Below are positions 4,947 to 7,329 of a stretch of 7,329 nt of DNA, one piece after another (position 1 is the stretch's first letter; every line of letters begins with the position of its first letter). The translations under genes were made by a program, and so were the position numbers. The notes under the pieces were generated by a model. The model had not been told where the DNA came from, searched no databases, and worked only from the letters and a program-made list of their open reading frames with translations. Source of the stretch: CAZIKB01 sp964539665 (lineage in GTDB: Bacteria; Zhuqueibacterota; Zhuqueibacteria; Oceanimicrobiales; Oceanimicrobiaceae); the NCBI GenBank assembly GCA_964539665.1, contig CAZIKB010000205.1:1-7329 (forward strand), read 5' to 3'.

Positions 4947-7082
4947 ATGAGAATCAATTCGATATTTTATGCATGGATAATCATTCTCTCTTTTCAAGTT
5001 AACTTACTTTATTCCCAAAAAGACCCTCGTTTAAACAAACTTCTCGTCGATGATGCTACCAAATTCACAACTGCCGGCAGTATAGGACTCACTGTTTCCA
5101 ATTATGGTACATTCGGTGATGGATTTGCAGTGCAAACACCAACTGACCAGCCATCCTGTGAGTATCCAAAAGGTTCCGGAATTGAGCATATATTTGTAGG
5201 TGGATTATGGGTTGGCGGTAAAAGAGATAACGGAACGATTCAAGTCACGACCGGTGCAAGAGATATTAATGCTCTGCGCGATGTGGCGGCTGGATTTGAA
5301 TTCACTAATTCTGATGATCCATTCGATGTGGTGCTGGAACGGTCCAGCATCCTTGATAACCCATTTTTTGATCCAGATGCGATCAGTCATCAGGACTTTA
5401 TCACTAATTTTACAGATTCCAATTTAGTAGTACCAGGAACGACAATCAGGATTCCCGATCACGAACCCATAAACATCTCAGTGCATTTAGAAACCTACGC
5501 CTGGAATTTTCCTTTTGCCGATGATTTTGTGCTTTTAAACTACACAATTAAAAACTCCGGCCGTCTGAGTTTGAACGATGTTTATGTATCGCTGTGGGCT
5601 GACATGGTGGTGCGAAATACTAACATTACCCCGTCTCGCGTAGGTGGTCCTTTTTACCAGCATGTCGGTAACGGTTTTATCGATACCCTCAGAATGGCCT
5701 ATTCTTACGACTACGACGGCGATCCTGGATTCACAGATGCCGGTCTTTATGTTGCCTTAAAACATTTGGGCGCGTCTCCACAAGCCAATGATACTACCTA
5801 TAAAATTCAAGCAACTTACAACGCCTGGCTGTTCCGTGACACCCAGGATGCTATCCTGTTCTCACCCCGAACCGATATTGAAAGTTATCGCAAGCAGACC
5901 GACCCTTTAGATCCGCTTGACTACGACAATTTAATCAGAGGACAGCGGGCTAACTATATGACTTTGCTCACCACCGGTCCTTTTCAAAGCCTGGACCCGG
6001 ATTCTTCCATTAACGTGGTTTTTGCTGTTGTGTGCGCAGGTAAATTTGGCAGTGATCCTACCACGCAAGATACGGATAACAGCAAAGCGAATCTATTCAC
6101 AAATGCCTTCTGGGCGCAAACCGCTTATGATGGCGAAGACCGTAACGGCGACAATCAAATAGATCCAGAAGAGGATCTGGATCGGGACGGAGAAATTGAC
6201 CGCTATATTTTACCGACTCCCCCTAATTCACCGCGCAACAAAGCCGTTTCTTCTAATAACAAGGTTACTTTATATTGGGACCGGTCAGCCGAAGAATCAG
6301 TAGATTTCATCACTGGAGAAAAGGATTTCGAGGGCTATAAAATATATCGCACAAAATTGGCTGAAGATTTACCGGGGCGGGACTTGTTTTCATCTTTCAC
6401 AATCCTTGCTGAGTTTGATTCTGTCAATGGAATCGGATTTGATACTGGTTTTGATTTTGTTCGTCTGGAAGAGCCGATTACTTTTGGCGAAACCGTCACC
6501 AATCCCATAACAGGCGGGCAAGAATCACTTTATTATTATTATAAATTTGAAAATGAAAACCTGTTAAACGGCTGGCAGTACGCTTTTGCCGTAACCGCCT
6601 TTGACAGAGGCGCGCCTGAAATCAACCTGGGGAGTTTAGAGAGCAGCCGGCTGGCAAATGCCTTACGAGTTTTTCCAGGTTCGGAAACCAGGGAAGCACA
6701 ATCTGCGACGAGTGCTGAGCAGGAGATTAAAGTGGGCGTTTATCCGAATCCATATCGCGTCCGAGGTTCCTGGGATGGCAATTTAGAGCGAGAACGCAAA
6801 ATTTATTTTTTCAATTTACCCGCTGAGAGTGAAGTAAGAATTTACACTTTGGGCGGCGACCTGGTTGATAAGTTTGAACACAACGGTACGGCTTATGCTG
6901 GAGAAGAGATCCAGTGGTTTGAAAAATTTTCCAAAGGCGACCGGGTGTTTGCAGGCGGTGAACACGGCTGGGATCTGGTCACTGCGGACGATCAAGCCCT
7001 GGCTTCTGGATTGTATTTTTTCACTGTTGAGGATTTTAATACCGGTAAAATTCAAAGAGGTAAATTTTTAGTAATTAAATAA
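4947..7082 (+). CDS. Large secreted multidomain protein with Ca-binding loops, FnIII-like and sorting-like domains
   Basis: This 711-aa exported protein is of unknown function. Residues 1-23 are a signal peptide with likely cleavage at LLYS|Q. Residues about 24-390 are a beta-rich region without a family I can name; it includes IEHIFVGGLWVGGKRDNG, FVLLNYTIKNSG and VYVSLWADMVV. Similar openings occur in large surface proteins of KSB1/Calditrichota-type genomes. Residues 398-409 (DRNGDNQIDPEE) match a canonical EF-hand loop, and 410-421 a second loop lacking the final Glu; they abut and probably bind calcium. Residues about 430-555 resemble fibronectin type III (KVTLYWDRS, FEGYKIYR, GWQYAFAVTAFDRG). 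Residues about 597-711 form the C-terminal domain: VYPNPYRVRG, RKIYFFNLP, SEVRIYTLGGDLV, GWDLVTADDQALASGLYFF, GKFLVIK, a type IX sorting-like domain of the YPNPYR form. No Shine-Dalgarno site precedes the ATG, unlike the other genes here. I infer export to the cell surface. Confidence 0.88.
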   Translation: MRINSIFYAWIIILSFQVNLLYSQKDPRLNKLLVDDATKFTTAGSIGLTVSNYGTFGDGFAVQTPTDQPSCEYPKGSGIEHIFVGGLWVGGKRDNGTIQVTTGARDINALRDVAAGFEFTNSDDPFDVVLERSSILDNPFFDPDAISHQDFITNFTDSNLVVPGTTIRIPDHEPINISVHLETYAWNFPFADDFVLLNYTIKNSGRLSLNDVYVSLWADMVVRNTNITPSRVGGPFYQHVGNGFIDTLRMAYSYDYDGDPGFTDAGLYVALKHLGASPQANDTTYKIQATYNAWLFRDTQDAILFSPRTDIESYRKQTDPLDPLDYDNLIRGQRANYMTLLTTGPFQSLDPDSSINVVFAVVCAGKFGSDPTTQDTDNSKANLFTNAFWAQTAYDGEDRNGDNQIDPEEDLDRDGEIDRYILPTPPNSPRNKAVSSNNKVTLYWDRSAEESVDFITGEKDFEGYKIYRTKLAEDLPGRDLFSSFTILAEFDSVNGIGFDTGFDFVRLEEPITFGETVTNPITGGQESLYYYYKFENENLLNGWQYAFAVTAFDRGAPEINLGSLESSRLANALRVFPGSETREAQSATSAEQEIKVGVYPNPYRVRGSWDGNLERERKIYFFNLPAESEVRIYTLGGDLVDKFEHNGTAYAGEEIQWFEKFSKGDRVFAGGEHGWDLVTADDQALASGLYFFTVEDFNTGKIQRGKFLVIK

Positions 7083-7329
7083 AAAACTTCTGTAAAATGC
7101 TATTTTTCTGTCATTCTGAGGAATCCTTCGACAAGCTCAGGATAAACTCCGTGCCGAAGAGTCTGTAACCACAAAATTGTCGGATTTACAAAATGTTAGT
7201 GGTAGCAGATTCTTCGCTCCCAAAGGTCGCTCAGAATGACATTTAAGTATAATTTGCACATGTCTGCAAAATACGAAGCCTCTCGGCTAAACTAGGAAAG
7301 TTTCATGGATTATTTTAGGTAAAAGGATT
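7083..7329. other. Gene-free right end with an inverted repeat
   Basis: No reading frame of note is present; an ATG at 7303 reaches a stop after five codons. The first 159 bases contain the 133-bp inverted-repeat element described separately. The last 88 bases are AT-rich and contain GAAGCC-tctc-GGC, a short hairpin in a context faintly like a riboswitch core. The next gene, if on this strand, lies beyond the window. Confidence 0.6.
7109..7241. repeat. 133-bp inverted-repeat intergenic element
   Basis: The ends are perfect 12-bp inverted repeats: TGTCATTCTGAG (7109-7120) and CTCAGAATGACA (7230-7241). A second inner pair, 7156-7172 against 7200-7216, matches at 14 of 17 positions around GAAGA-TCTG. 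The left arm has about 30 extra bases with CCTTCGACAAGCTCAGG (7125-7141), and CTGAG (7116-7120) can also pair with CTCAG (7136-7140). The whole would fold into a long hairpin with a side arm. From memory, TGTCATTCTGAG...GAAGAATCTG is a recurrent intergenic repeat in many environmental bacterial genomes. It encodes no protein, so it is either a MITE- or REP-like element mobilised in trans or a structural repeat. It starts 26 bases after the stop of the 711-aa gene and could help end or protect that transcript. Confidence 0.75.

Noticed and set aside
7109..7241. CRISPR repeat unit or complete insertion sequence
   Set aside because: There is no regular repeat-spacer series and no transposase frame between the inverted repeats.
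7264..7329. tRNA gene
   Set aside because: No cloverleaf can be drawn: the T-arm motif GTTCRA, an anticodon stem and an acceptor stem are all missing.

Overview
The window is a stretch of bacterial chromosome in which every convincing gene lies on the + strand. Two secreted proteins end in the 'QNYPNPFNP...' or 'YPNPYR...GKFLVIK' type of C-terminal domain (FlgD-like Ig fold, resembling the type IX secretion sorting domain TIGR04183). With an OmpA-type peptidoglycan-binding protein and a lipoprotein, this points to a didermal member of the Fibrobacterota-Chlorobiota-Bacteroidota (FCB) neighbourhood. Uncultured lineages such as KSB1, Calditrichota or Marinimicrobia are the best guess. That placement is inferred from protein style only; there is no marker gene here.

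Layout. (1) 78-2443 is a compact envelope cluster, probably one transcript. It contains a 293-aa secreted jelly-roll-like protein with a sorting domain, a small lipocalin-like lipoprotein gene interrupted by an in-frame TAG at 1132-1134, and, one base after it, a 327-aa OmpA-family protein with a DUF4892-like front half. (2) 2444-3193 is about 750 bp without a convincing gene, holding several hairpins, including two placed back to back at 2920-2951. (3) 3194-4537 encodes a 447-aa major facilitator of the organophosphate:phosphate antiporter (GlpT/UhpT) family with its key Arg, Lys and His residues kept. (4) 4538-4946 is an AT-rich spacer with a weak terminator-like hairpin, a palindrome and a good sigma70-type promoter (TTGACA-17-TAGATT). 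(5) 4947-7082 encodes a 711-aa secreted multidomain protein: a large unassigned beta-rich region, a double EF-hand-like calcium loop, a fibronectin-III-like domain and a C-terminal sorting-like domain. (6) 7083-7329 has no gene. It carries a 133-bp inverted-repeat element (7109-7241) of the dispersed intergenic type and, at the very edge, a short sequence faintly like a c-di-GMP-I riboswitch core.

How the genes fit together. Most of the window serves the cell surface: two exported proteins, a lipoprotein (now apparently broken) and an OmpA anchor tying outer membrane to peptidoglycan. The transporter is a separate unit that probably exchanges a phosphorylated organic compound for phosphate.

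I found no defence system, CRISPR array, transposase, tRNA or rRNA. The most noteworthy points are the single-base nonsense codon in the lipoprotein gene, at a place where the lipocalin 'GTW' motif predicts tryptophan, and the composite inverted repeat at the right end. I do not see a clearly new biological system.
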